From CAYYNP01 sp964472545 (GTDB lineage: Bacteria; Planctomycetota; Planctomycetia; Pirellulales; Thermoguttaceae): a stretch of 25,041 nucleotides of DNA. Numbering within the stretch: position 1 is the first letter of the stretch; every line of letters begins with the position of its first letter. Below are positions 1 to 7,278 of the stretch, piece after piece. The position numbers and the translations under genes were made by a program. The notes below the pieces were generated by a model, which was not told where the DNA came from, did no database searches, and was given only the letters and a program-made list of their open reading frames with translations. The stretch covers positions 1 through 25,041 of the forward strand of contig CAYYNP010000136.1 in the NCBI GenBank assembly GCA_964472545.1. The letters are read 5' to 3'.

Positions 1-2
1 AA

Positions 3-233
3 CTCCGCCGGGCAATGCAACGTGCAGAGATCGAATCGCTGCCGATGTATCCGGAAGGGCGCCCCTGTCGTCATCCAACCACGCGGCGGCTGATCGACCT
101 GTTCGAGAACGTTCAACGCCATACGCTCCTGGCGGCAAGGCGACGGCCCAGAGCCTTCGTCACCGATCTCTCACAACTGCAGAGAAGAATCCTCAAGCTC
201 CTCGACCAACCGATTGCCAAGTACGGCCACTGA
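3..233 (+). CDS. C-terminal end of a probable IS transposase (partial)
   Basis: This frame is open from the left edge of the window and stops at 233, so only the last 76 or so residues of a larger protein are seen. The residues YPEGRPCRHPTTRR, then an LFENVQRH stretch, then a leucine-rich LQRRILKLL tail, resemble in my memory the C-terminal end of IS1634/IS4-like DDE transposases, where a YPEGR-type motif is followed by a 'piece of DNA-binding plus LL' tail. No catalytic residue is in the visible part, so the family call is weak. The context supports a mobile element: the convergent neighbour loses its expected C-terminal end about 50 bp beyond this stop codon, as if the outer end of the insertion lies near 285. 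The two reading frames overlap by 41 bp. It could instead be the end of an unrelated hypothetical protein. Confidence 0.45.
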   Translation, partial: LRRAMQRAEIESLPMYPEGRPCRHPTTRRLIDLFENVQRHTLLAARRRPRAFVTDLSQLQRRILKLLDQPIAKYGH

Positions 234-1656
234 GCAGGCCCTCCGCCCGACGTGCGAGAAAATAGAAACGAGTTATGCGGAAAGAGAGGTCGATCGGTTC
301 GCCCTCCGCTGTTTGGATCTCGATTCGCATACCGCCGGCGGCCGACGTGGCGTAGTTGATCGCCAGCCGGTTTCCGGTGAACGTGAACGGTTTGGTGACC
401 ATTTCGCCTCCGGAGTACGGGCCGCATACGGAAACGAAGCCGTCCGGCCGCAGTGTGTAACGCCGCACGTGGGCACTCGGGTAGCCGGCGTTGTGTTTGA
501 CGTAGAGCGAGAGTTCCGTCTCGCCCGTGTCGGCGTTGTTCGTTTCGATGAAACCGCGGGCGGCGTAGTTTGCCCGGGAGGTCCAATTCCGCAAGTTGCG
601 TCCCGGCCGGACAAACGCCTCGAGAAACGTACGTTTCAAGTCGCTGCCGCCGCGGGCCGAGCAGAGCAGTACATCGGTGCAGTCGTTGGCGTAGTTCCAT
701 TCGGTCGGTGTGCCGATCTGCCGGGCTTCTTCCTCGCTCACCACGCGGCGGCCGGGCAGGAAGCGCGTCGGCATGCCCAGGTAGAGATGCGGGGCACGGA
801 AGTACGGGGCGATCTGGTTCGTGTAGAGGTGCTGCCGCGGCTTGCCGTCGAGTTCCAGGTCGACCGGATCGCTCCAGCGGATGAAATCGGCCGACGTGGT
901 GCGGGCGATCCAGCGCTTGCCCTCGCGAAAGACGCGAAAGTAGCAGACGTACTGCCGCTCGCTCACGGACCAGAACGCGTTGTTCTGCGAATCGAACGCG
1001 CCTTTGGTAATCACCGGATCGCGTTGAAGTTCTTTCCAGCGGATGCCGTCCGGCGAGACGAAGGCGATGAGCCCCGGCGAGCCGGTGCCACCCAGCGCTT
1101 TGTAGCGCCGATTGGCCGGGGCGTCGGGATTGGTGTCGACGAACGGGGCAAAATTGTGGCAGGCCCGATGCCGCGCCAGCACGACGTTGTTCTCCTTCGT
1201 GCCTTGCACCTCGAACAGCCCCAACTTCGGCTTCGTCCAGTGGATGCCGTCGGGGCTTTCGGCCACGCAGGTGACTTCCGTGTCGAAATTGTGTTTGGCC
1301 GCCGGCATGCCTCGGTAATAGAGCCGAAAGCCGTTACCGATGTCCAACACAGTCTCGTATCCGCTGTAGAGCCCCTCCCAAGGGCAGTCGAACTTCAGCA
1401 CGATTTCCTGCGGCTGCGGCGGGTGCAGCTTCAGCCGGGCGCCGTCGAGCCGCTCGATCAGGTGGTGGTCGACGAACAGTTCGCGCCGGTTGCCGAGTTC
1501 GATCGTGTCGGCCGCGTCGGCGGTCGGGACACAGCAGCATAGTAGGGCGTATAGTAGTCGTCTCGCTCCGCGAGACGTCGTGACATCTCGCGGAGCGAGA
1601 TGACTACTATACGCTCCTTCGGCAATACGCAGCACACGGGTCGTTGGCTTCACCAT
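193..1656 (-). CDS. Exported five-bladed-propeller (GH32/43-like) protein, 3' end truncated
   Basis: This is a 487-residue protein of a common planctomycete family related to GH32/GH43/sialidase-like beta-propellers. The mature part starts near residue 49 (ADTIELGNRRELFVD) and contains repeated SPDGIHW/SPDGIRW blade motifs and the WEGLYSGYETV segment near 93-103. The substrate is unknown, though a sugar is likely. The ATG at 1656 is chosen because AAGGGA precedes it at suitable spacing; a longer start at 1683 is possible. Residues 15-37 are encoded by an inverted-repeat element (1547-1614) that lies inside the signal peptide. The family normally continues after EGxPI with about 45 residues ending in a DADLYSxRF-like strand. 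Here this is replaced from about residue 456 by an unrelated 32-residue tail read from the neighbouring element. The gene may therefore encode a damaged protein. Confidence 0.75.
   Translation of the reverse strand: MVKPTTRVLRIAEGAYSSHLAPRDVTTSRGARRLLYALLCCCVPTADAADTIELGNRRELFVDHHLIERLDGARLKLHPPQPQEIVLKFDCPWEGLYSGYETVLDIGNGFRLYYRGMPAAKHNFDTEVTCVAESPDGIHWTKPKLGLFEVQGTKENNVVLARHRACHNFAPFVDTNPDAPANRRYKALGGTGSPGLIAFVSPDGIRWKELQRDPVITKGAFDSQNNAFWSVSERQYVCYFRVFREGKRWIARTTSADFIRWSDPVDLELDGKPRQHLYTNQIAPYFRAPHLYLGMPTRFLPGRRVVSEEEARQIGTPTEWNYANDCTDVLLCSARGGSDLKRTFLEAFVRPGRNLRNWTSRANYAARGFIETNNADTGETELSLYVKHNAGYPSAHVRRYTLRPDGFVSVCGPYSGGEMVTKPFTFTGNRLAINYATSAAGGMRIEIQTAEGEPIDLSFRITRFYFLARRAEGLLSGRTWQSVGRGA
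234..290. mobile_element. Probable right end of the insertion sequence
   Basis: The stretch lies between the stop of the transposase-like frame (233) and the point near 285-291 where the leftward neighbour starts to look like its family. It is more AT-rich in the middle (AAAATAGAAACGAGTTATG) than the flanking coding DNA. An IS end with a terminal inverted repeat would be expected here. The other end is outside the window, so the repeat cannot be matched. Confidence 0.35.
1547..1614. repeat. REPIN-like inverted pair, family A, inside a coding sequence
   Basis: Two 29-bp arms (1547-1575 and 1586-1614) are inverted copies with one mismatch and a 10-bp spacer. Each arm has a GTAG-containing leader (ATAGTAGTC) followed by its own small palindrome, TCTCGC-NNN-GCGAGA. 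This is the form of two REPs facing each other. A third copy of the arm, with one mismatch over 26 bp, is at 25009-25034, so the family is dispersed in this genome. The pair is read through as residues 15-37 of the leftward gene. Confidence 0.9.
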
Positions 1657-1735
1657 GATTCGTCCCTTCTCGCCGATCGTCATGGATCTTCACACTCCCG
1701 GCATGGTACAGGATTCCCGGACCGGCTGCCACTGC

Positions 1736-1764
1736 TTGCTCGCCGGGCCGGTTTGCGCGATAAT
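1736..1764 (+). promoter_or_regulatory. Candidate sigma70-type promoter for the DUF3604 gene
   Basis: TTGCTC (1736-1741), a 17-bp spacer, then GATAAT (1759-1764), 44 bp before the start codon at 1809. It is seen by eye only. The match to the -35 is 4/6 and to the -10 is 5/6. Confidence 0.4.
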
Positions 1765-1808
1765 GCCGCAAACGTACGAACTACGATTTCCCTGAGGAGG
1801 TCGACCTC

Positions 1809-4607
1809 ATGCGGCGTTTCCCCTTGCATCCGGGCGTCGGACTGGCGTTTGCTGCTCTGGCTACGGCCGTCTCCGCCAATGCGGCCGAGCAAGTCAACCT
1901 GCTCTCCAACGGCGGCTTCGAGGACGGGTTGATCGGTTTCCGGCCCGATCCGGGGCACTCGCTGGTTTCCGACGCCGCCGAGACCCACAGCGGCAAAGCG
2001 TGTTTGACCGGCGAAGTGACACGGCCCAACCAGGCGCTGCGGCTGCGGCGGGCCGTGCCGGTGCGGGCGGGGAATCGCTACGAGTTCGAAATCTGGGCCC
2101 GGGCCACCAACCGCACCAAGCTGGTCTTGTGGGCCGAACTCCCCGGCAACCCGTTGCGGCAGATGGTCGCCTCGTGGGACAAGTTGCCCGGCCAATGGCG
2201 GCGCTACTCGGCTCCCGTTTCCGTCGATCGCGACGGCACGCTCACGCTGGAAATCATCGCCCCCTCGTCGCACGGCGCCGCGATCGGGCGACTCTGGATC
2301 GACGACGTGGCCCTCTACGAAACCGAGATGCCGCCACTGGTGAAAGTCTCGCAAGGCGCGGGGTTCAACGATGAGCCGGCCATGGCCACCGCCGCCGACG
2401 GCTCGGTCTACGTGGCCTACAACAGCTTCCGCGACGGAGCCGATTCACTACAGATCGCGCGGTTTCGTCTGCAGGGCAAGACGTTTCATCCGGCCGGGTC
2501 TTGGCGGGTCGTGGGTGGCGAAGGGACGTACGTCTTGGGCGTTCGTGCGGTCAATGCCGACCGAAATGCCGTGGTGCTCTACGCCGCCGAAGTCGACGGC
2601 AACTGGGACGTCTACGCTGTGACGTGCGATCCCGACGGCCCGAGCAACCCACTTCGCGTGACTTCCGAAACGGCCGTCGACGCGAAACCGGACGCCGCCT
2701 CTCACGCCGGCACGCTCTGGGTCGCCTGGGAATCGAACCGCAACGGTTGCCGGCAGATCTTTGCCGCCTCTGTTCGCGACGGCAGTGTCTCCGAACCGAT
2801 CCCGATCAGTTCGGTGGAGGCGTCCAGCTACGGTCCTTCGGTCGCCGTGACCAACGATGGCGAGGTCTGCGTCGCCTGGCACAGTTTCGCCCACGGCAAT
2901 TACGACGTCCACCTCGCCCGGCTTGCCGGCGACGGTGCGGTGAAGTCGACGCAACGGCTGACCGAGGCCCCGTCGATCGACCGCCATCCGCGGCTGTTTA
3001 CGCGCGGCAGCGAGCTTTGGGTGGCGTATGAACACGCCCGAACCGAGCGATACAACATCGGCCGCACCAACCACCGCCGGCTGATCGTGGCCAAGATCAT
3101 CGCCGCGGGGCTAATGGTGCCGAAGAGCGACGGCGTCGTATCGCCTCTGGCGGGCCGTTGCGAGGCACCCGACGCCGCGTTTGACTCCGCCGGGCGCCTC
3201 TGGCTGACGATGCTCCGTCCGCGACTGCCGCGGGCCGGGTGGGATACGTACATCACGTGCTTCGCCAGCGGGCGTTGGCGGCAACCGTCGGTCGTCGCCG
3301 GGCAAAAGGGGATGGATCGTTGGCCTAGCCTGGCATTGCTAGGCGAGCGGGCGATCGTCGCCTTTCAGGCCGACAACACGCCCAATTCCTGGTCCGATCT
3401 GGATCAAATGGCCACCGCCACCAGCGACGTCTATCTGGCGGCCGTCGATACGACCAAGGCTCCCACCGACGGAGCGATGGAGTTTGAGCCGCTGGTCGAA
3501 CCGGCCGAGGCGTTCGAGCCGGCCGAATTGCGCGTCGCCCGGGGTGAAGACAGCCCCACGCCGTCGATCGACTACCACGGGCAGAAGCTGAACCTCTATT
3601 TTGGCGATCTGCACGAGCACACGGAAATCTCCGTCTGCAACCGCCTGGGCGATCAGTCGGTCGACGAGAGCTATCAGCACATGCGCGACCTGGCCCGGCA
3701 CGACTTCGCCTGCGTGACCGATCACGGCTACAACATCAACCCGTATCTCTGGGGATACACCGCCAAGCTGGCCCGGGTGAACCACGACCCGGACCGGTTC
3801 CTTACGTTCCTGGCCGAGGAGTGGACGTCGAGCTTCGAGGAGTATAGCGAGCAACATCCCTACGGCTTCTACGGACATCGCAACCTGATCTTCTCCGATC
3901 CGTATTTCCCCCGCTTCTTCAACGCCCGCAACCGCCAGACACCGGCCCAAGTGTGGGAGACGCTGCGGAAGATGGACGCCGACTTCATCCACATCCCGCA
4001 CCAGATCGCCGACACGGGCAACGTGCCCACGGCCTGGGACTATCACGACGAGCGGGCCCAGCCGGCGGCCGAGATCTTCCAAACCCGGGGTTCGTACGAA
4101 TACAAAGGCGCCCCGCGCGAGGCGGGCCGCTCGACGCCGCGGCCGGGCTATTTCATTCAGGACGCCTGGGCTCGGGGGATCGTGATCGGCGTGATTGCCA
4201 GCCCCGACCACGGCGGCGGCTACGGCAAGGCGTGTGTGTTTGCGCCGGAGCTTTCGCGCGAGGCGATCCTCGAAGCGATCCGCGCCCGGCATTGCTACGG
4301 CACCACGGCGGCCAAGATCTTCCTCGACGTGCGGGTCGACGGCCACCTGATGGGCGAGAAGGTGGCCGATGCGGCGGGCGATGCGGTCACGATCGAGATC
4401 ACCGCCCGCTGCCCCGGCGACATCAAGCGGATCGACGTCTGCCGCAACAACCGCTTCATCTACACCAAGGCCCCCGAAGGCCGCGAGGCCCGCCTCACGT
4501 TCATCGACCGCGACCCGGCGCCGGAGCGGAGCTACTACTACGTCCGTGTGATCCAGCAGGACGAAGAGATCGCGTGGAGCAGCCCGGTGTGGTTTGGAGC
4601 GGAGTAG
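1809..4607 (+). CDS. Exported CBM / beta-propeller / DUF3604 (PHP-like) three-domain protein
   Basis: This is a 932-residue secreted protein with a Sec signal (residues 1-26, ending SANA-A). A CenC-like jelly-roll carbohydrate-binding module follows at about 29-172 (LLSNGGFEDG at the start, IGRLWIDDVALYE at the end). A beta-propeller of WVAW/VYVAYNS-type blades covers about 178-545. A DUF3604 domain starts near 595. DUF3604 is related to PHP metallohydrolases. The expected metal-site motifs are present: GDLHEHTE at 599-606, VTDHG at 636-640, HIPHQ near 729 and SPDHGGGYGK near 800. A short Ig-like segment closes the protein (about 850-932). A strong AGGAGG lies 8 bp before ATG 1809, which fixes the start. 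The fold suggests hydrolysis of an ester or phosphoester on a glycan-linked substrate, but the substrate is unknown. It is transcribed away from the truncated propeller gene at 193-1656. Confidence 0.85.
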   Translation: MRRFPLHPGVGLAFAALATAVSANAAEQVNLLSNGGFEDGLIGFRPDPGHSLVSDAAETHSGKACLTGEVTRPNQALRLRRAVPVRAGNRYEFEIWARATNRTKLVLWAELPGNPLRQMVASWDKLPGQWRRYSAPVSVDRDGTLTLEIIAPSSHGAAIGRLWIDDVALYETEMPPLVKVSQGAGFNDEPAMATAADGSVYVAYNSFRDGADSLQIARFRLQGKTFHPAGSWRVVGGEGTYVLGVRAVNADRNAVVLYAAEVDGNWDVYAVTCDPDGPSNPLRVTSETAVDAKPDAASHAGTLWVAWESNRNGCRQIFAASVRDGSVSEPIPISSVEASSYGPSVAVTNDGEVCVAWHSFAHGNYDVHLARLAGDGAVKSTQRLTEAPSIDRHPRLFTRGSELWVAYEHARTERYNIGRTNHRRLIVAKIIAAGLMVPKSDGVVSPLAGRCEAPDAAFDSAGRLWLTMLRPRLPRAGWDTYITCFASGRWRQPSVVAGQKGMDRWPSLALLGERAIVAFQADNTPNSWSDLDQMATATSDVYLAAVDTTKAPTDGAMEFEPLVEPAEAFEPAELRVARGEDSPTPSIDYHGQKLNLYFGDLHEHTEISVCNRLGDQSVDESYQHMRDLARHDFACVTDHGYNINPYLWGYTAKLARVNHDPDRFLTFLAEEWTSSFEEYSEQHPYGFYGHRNLIFSDPYFPRFFNARNRQTPAQVWETLRKMDADFIHIPHQIADTGNVPTAWDYHDERAQPAAEIFQTRGSYEYKGAPREAGRSTPRPGYFIQDAWARGIVIGVIASPDHGGGYGKACVFAPELSREAILEAIRARHCYGTTAAKIFLDVRVDGHLMGEKVADAAGDAVTIEITARCPGDIKRIDVCRNNRFIYTKAPEGREARLTFIDRDPAPERSYYYVRVIQQDEEIAWSSPVWFGAE

Positions 4608-4613
4608 GGAATG

Positions 4614-4714
4614 TCCGTTTAGCCGCCGCCGGTACGGCGGCTTGACTGCGAATTACGCACCGACAAGTGAATCACACGCCAACAAGGCCGCCGTGCCGGC
4701 GGCGGCTAAACGGA
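4614..4714. repeat. REPIN-like inverted pair, family B
   Basis: Arms 4614-4641 and 4687-4714 (28 bp) are inverted copies with one mismatch, separated by 45 bp. Each arm begins TCCGTTTAGCCG and contains an inner GCCGCC/GGCGGC stem. A diverged single copy of the arm (24 of 28 bases) is at 7205-7232. The pair starts 6 bp after the stop codon of the DUF3604 gene. Confidence 0.85.
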
Positions 4715-4741
4715 GAGCTGCCCCGGGATACGCGCCGAGAT

Positions 4742-4770
4742 TTGACCCAGAGCGGCCGCTGTGGCATACT
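4742..4770 (+). promoter_or_regulatory. Candidate promoter for the sugar isomerase-like gene
   Basis: TTGACC (4742-4747), 17 bp, then CATACT (4765-4770), 60 bp before ATG 4831. The downstream context ATACTTGGGC is also found behind the candidate -10 at 11978-11983. Confidence 0.45.
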
Positions 4771-4830
4771 TGGGCCGGAACGTCCGCCCCCGTCGGCGGG
4801 CCGTGCATGCCTTCGACCGGAGAAATACCC

Positions 4831-5790
4831 ATGAGAGACTGCTTGAATCGACGCGATTTTCTGGCCGCTTCGGCCGCCGTGGGGGCGTCGGCAATGGCTG
4901 CTCCGCGGCTCGGGGCCGCCGAGTTCAAGACGACCTTGCACAAGGCCCTGATCGGCGGTATGCCGACCGAGAAGGTGTTGAGCATCTGGAAAGAGGCCGG
5001 CTTCGAGGGCATGGAAGCGACCGCCTGGAACGTCACGCCCGAGAAGGCCGCCGAAGGACGCAAGATCGCCGAACGGCTGGGCATGACGATCCACAGTGTG
5101 TTGTTCGGCTGGGCCAACTTCAACCGCGAAGAGCGGTTCAAGGCCGACCTGGCCAACGTCCGCAAGGCGCTCAACGCATGCGGTGCCTACGGCGGCAAGA
5201 ACCTGTTGCTGGTCACTTGCCGGATCGGCGGAACGGCGCCGCAGCCGTGGGAATTCGACATCGAGTTCGACGAGAAGACCGGCCACATCAAGCAGGTTGT
5301 CGACGGCGACAACGCTCCCTACGCCGACTACATCAAGGCCCACGACCACGCGGTCGATTGCAGCCGCAAGGCGGTCGAACTGCTGATCCCCACGGCCGAG
5401 AAGGCCGGCGTCGTGATCGCCCTGGAAAACGTCTGGAACAATCTCTGGGTGCAGCCGGCCATCTTCGAGAACTTCATCGCCTCGTTCGACAGCCCGTGGG
5501 TGCAGTGCTACTTCGACATCGGCAACCACGTGAAGTACGCACCGCCGGAAGAGTGGATCCGCGTGCACGGCAAGCAGATCGTCGAGTGTCACGTGAAGGA
5601 CTTCAAGCTCAAGGAAGACGGCCGCGGCGGCAGCTTCTGCAACATCCGCGAGGGCAGCGTCGATTGGCCGCTGGTCCGCGAGGAACTCGACAAGATCGGC
5701 TACAACGGCTGGATGACCATCGAAGGCAGCGGCGGATTGTCGCTCGAAGAGAAGAGCCGGCGGCTGGATTTGATCCACGCCGGAGAATAG
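4831..5790 (+). CDS. Tat-exported sugar phosphate isomerase/epimerase-like TIM barrel
   Basis: This 319-residue protein is of the xylose isomerase-like/AP endonuclease 2 superfamily. The twin-arginine signal RRDFLA (7-12) with a small-residue stretch to about 30 predicts export of the folded enzyme. The barrel follows with metal-ligand candidates E199 (IALENVWN), D229 (CYFDIGNH), H254/D257 (ECHVKDF) and E298 (MTIEGSGG), in the usual positions of this superfamily. The likely reaction is isomerisation or epimerisation of a keto-sugar or sugar derivative. The exact substrate cannot be read. ATG 4831 is preferred to the upstream ATG 4594 because it starts the Tat signal and has GGAGAAA before it; the longer frame would also run through the repeat at 4614-4714. 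The next gene in the same direction starts 84 bp downstream, so an operon with the two Gfo/Idh/MocA genes is plausible. Confidence 0.85.
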   Translation: MRDCLNRRDFLAASAAVGASAMAAPRLGAAEFKTTLHKALIGGMPTEKVLSIWKEAGFEGMEATAWNVTPEKAAEGRKIAERLGMTIHSVLFGWANFNREERFKADLANVRKALNACGAYGGKNLLLVTCRIGGTAPQPWEFDIEFDEKTGHIKQVVDGDNAPYADYIKAHDHAVDCSRKAVELLIPTAEKAGVVIALENVWNNLWVQPAIFENFIASFDSPWVQCYFDIGNHVKYAPPEEWIRVHGKQIVECHVKDFKLKEDGRGGSFCNIREGSVDWPLVREELDKIGYNGWMTIEGSGGLSLEEKSRRLDLIHAGE

Positions 5791-5805
5791 ACTTGGCACC
5801 GTCGC

Positions 5806-5839
5806 TTAGCCGCCGGTGGAAGCCGACGGACCCGTCGGC
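5806..5839. repeat. Small palindromic repeat (REP-like) between genes
   Basis: A TTAGCCGCCGG stretch resembling family B is followed by a perfect hairpin: GCCGACGG (5822-5829), a 2-bp loop and CCGTCGGC (5832-5839). No run of T follows, so it is not a standard intrinsic terminator. It fills most of the 84-bp gap before the next gene. Confidence 0.5.
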
Positions 5840-5874
5840 CGATTGGTCCTACCGCAAGCAAAGGGAGCCTTTCG

Positions 5875-7167
5875 ATGCGTTGCTTCATCTTTGGCCTCTG
5901 TATGCTCATCTGCCTCGTAGTGAACGGTGTGGCCTGCGGCGCCGACGCTGCAGAAGGCACCAAACCGCTGAGGGCCGGCATCATCGGCCTGGACACGTCG
6001 CACGTGATCGCGTTCACCAAGTTGCTGAACGACCCCGACGCCAAGGGCGACCTGGCCGACGTGACCGTGGTGGCCGGCTATCCCGGCGGCAGTCCGGACG
6101 TGCCCGCCAGTGCCGACCGCGTGGAGAAATTCACCGAGCAACTCCGCGGCATGGGTATCGAGATCTGCGATACGATCCCGGAGTTGATCGAGAAGGTCGA
6201 CGTGGTGTTGTTGGAAAGCGTCGACGGCCGGCCGCATCTGGAGCAAGTCCGTCCGGTCTTCGCGGCGGGCAAGCCGGTGTTTATCGACAAACCGCTGGCC
6301 GGCTCGCTGGCCGACGCGATTCAGATCGCCGGGCTCTCGAAGCACCACAACGTGCCGTTCTTTTCGTGTTCTTCGACCCGCTTCAGTTCGGGCTTTCAAG
6401 CCGTACGCAACGGCACGTCCCCGTTGGGCAAGGCGAGGAGTTGCACGGCCACCAGCCCGATGAGCATCGAGCCGCACCACCCCGATCTGTTCTGGTACGG
6501 CATCCACGGCGTGGAGATCCTGTTTACGGTGATGGGCACCGGCTGTGAGACCGTGACGCGAGAGGCGGAGAACCGCGTGGTCGGCGTCTGGGCCGACGGC
6601 CGCCGCGGGACGTTCATCGGCCAAAGCGGATACACCGCCACCGTCGAAGGCACCAAAGCCACCGGCCCGGCCGGCAAGTACGAAGGCTACGGGCCGTTGG
6701 TCGGGCAAATCGCCCGCTTCTTCAAGACGGGCCAGCCGCCGGTTTCCGTGGAGGAGATGTTGGAGATCTACACCTTCATGGAAGCCGCCGACGAGAGCAA
6801 GCGTCAAGGCGGCAAGCCGGTGAAGATGGAGGAAGTTCTGCGGAAAGCCGTCGAGGCGGCCGCCGGCTTCGACAAAGAGGTGATGCTTCCCCCGCCGGCG
6901 GTCCCGATGCCGGTCGAACCGAAGAAGCGGATCGTGGTCCAGGTAGCGGCCGGCGGCGAGATATCCCTCGACGGCACGGCCGTATGCGATGACGACCTGG
7001 TCGAGCGCTTGACGACCGCGCGGAACCGAGACGAGAAGCTGGGCGTATTGATCCGCGCCGATGGCAAGCTCCCCTACGAGAACGTCGTGCGCGCGATCGA
7101 CGCGTGCTCGAAAGCCGGTTTCCGCGACGTGCAGATCGCGATTCGCAAAGCCGAAGCCAAGGAGTAA
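5875..7167 (+). CDS. Exported Gfo/Idh/MocA-like protein fused to an ExbD/TolR-like domain
   Basis: This is a 430-residue protein with an N-terminal hydrophobic export segment (about 4-20). A Rossmann domain begins GIIGLDTSH (35-43). The EKP-type motif of the family appears as FIDKP (136-140, K139), and the substrate-side histidine motif is WYGIHGVE (207-214). The canonical GxGxxG is degenerate (GIIGLD), so cofactor binding is uncertain. After about residue 337 there is a Pro-rich linker (LPPPAVPMPVEP). Residues 352-425 then read as an ExbD/TolR periplasmic domain: ISLDGTAV, VLIRADGKLPYENVVRAID and GFRDVQIAI. ExbD normally has its own N-terminal membrane helix, and none is present here before the domain. 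AAAGGGAG upstream supports ATG 5875. The neighbours are a sugar isomerase-like gene and another Gfo/Idh/MocA gene, so a sugar pathway is likely. The role of the ExbD-like part is unknown. Confidence 0.8.
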   Translation: MRCFIFGLCMLICLVVNGVACGADAAEGTKPLRAGIIGLDTSHVIAFTKLLNDPDAKGDLADVTVVAGYPGGSPDVPASADRVEKFTEQLRGMGIEICDTIPELIEKVDVVLLESVDGRPHLEQVRPVFAAGKPVFIDKPLAGSLADAIQIAGLSKHHNVPFFSCSSTRFSSGFQAVRNGTSPLGKARSCTATSPMSIEPHHPDLFWYGIHGVEILFTVMGTGCETVTREAENRVVGVWADGRRGTFIGQSGYTATVEGTKATGPAGKYEGYGPLVGQIARFFKTGQPPVSVEEMLEIYTFMEAADESKRQGGKPVKMEEVLRKAVEAAAGFDKEVMLPPPAVPMPVEPKKRIVVQVAAGGEISLDGTAVCDDDLVERLTTARNRDEKLGVLIRADGKLPYENVVRAIDACSKAGFRDVQIAIRKAEAKE

Positions 7168-7175
7168 TACAAAGC

Positions 7176-7232
7176 CGCGACCGGTGGTCGCGACTCTACG
7201 CTAATCCGTTTAGCCGTCGATGGTACGTCGGC
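7176..7232. repeat. Hairpin plus single family B REP-like arm
   Basis: CGCGACC (7176-7182), GGT loop, GGTCGCG (7186-7192) forms a 7-bp hairpin just after the Gfo/Idh-ExbD stop. It is followed at 7205-7232 by a copy of the family B arm that starts TCCGTTTAGCCG and matches the 4614 arm at 24 of 28 positions. There is no inverted partner nearby, so this is a solo REP-like copy. Confidence 0.6.
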
Positions 7233-7278
7233 GCCAACCACGCCCCACGACCCCCCAACTCATAGCGGAGATCCCACC

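Noticed and set aside
4594..4831. Longer start for the sugar isomerase-like gene at 4594
   Set aside because: It would overlap the previous gene, translate the family B repeat and bury the Tat signal. The RBS lies before 4831.
5822..5839. Intrinsic terminator after the isomerase-like gene
   Set aside because: The stem is perfect but no T run follows, and the surrounding sequence looks like a REP-type repeat.
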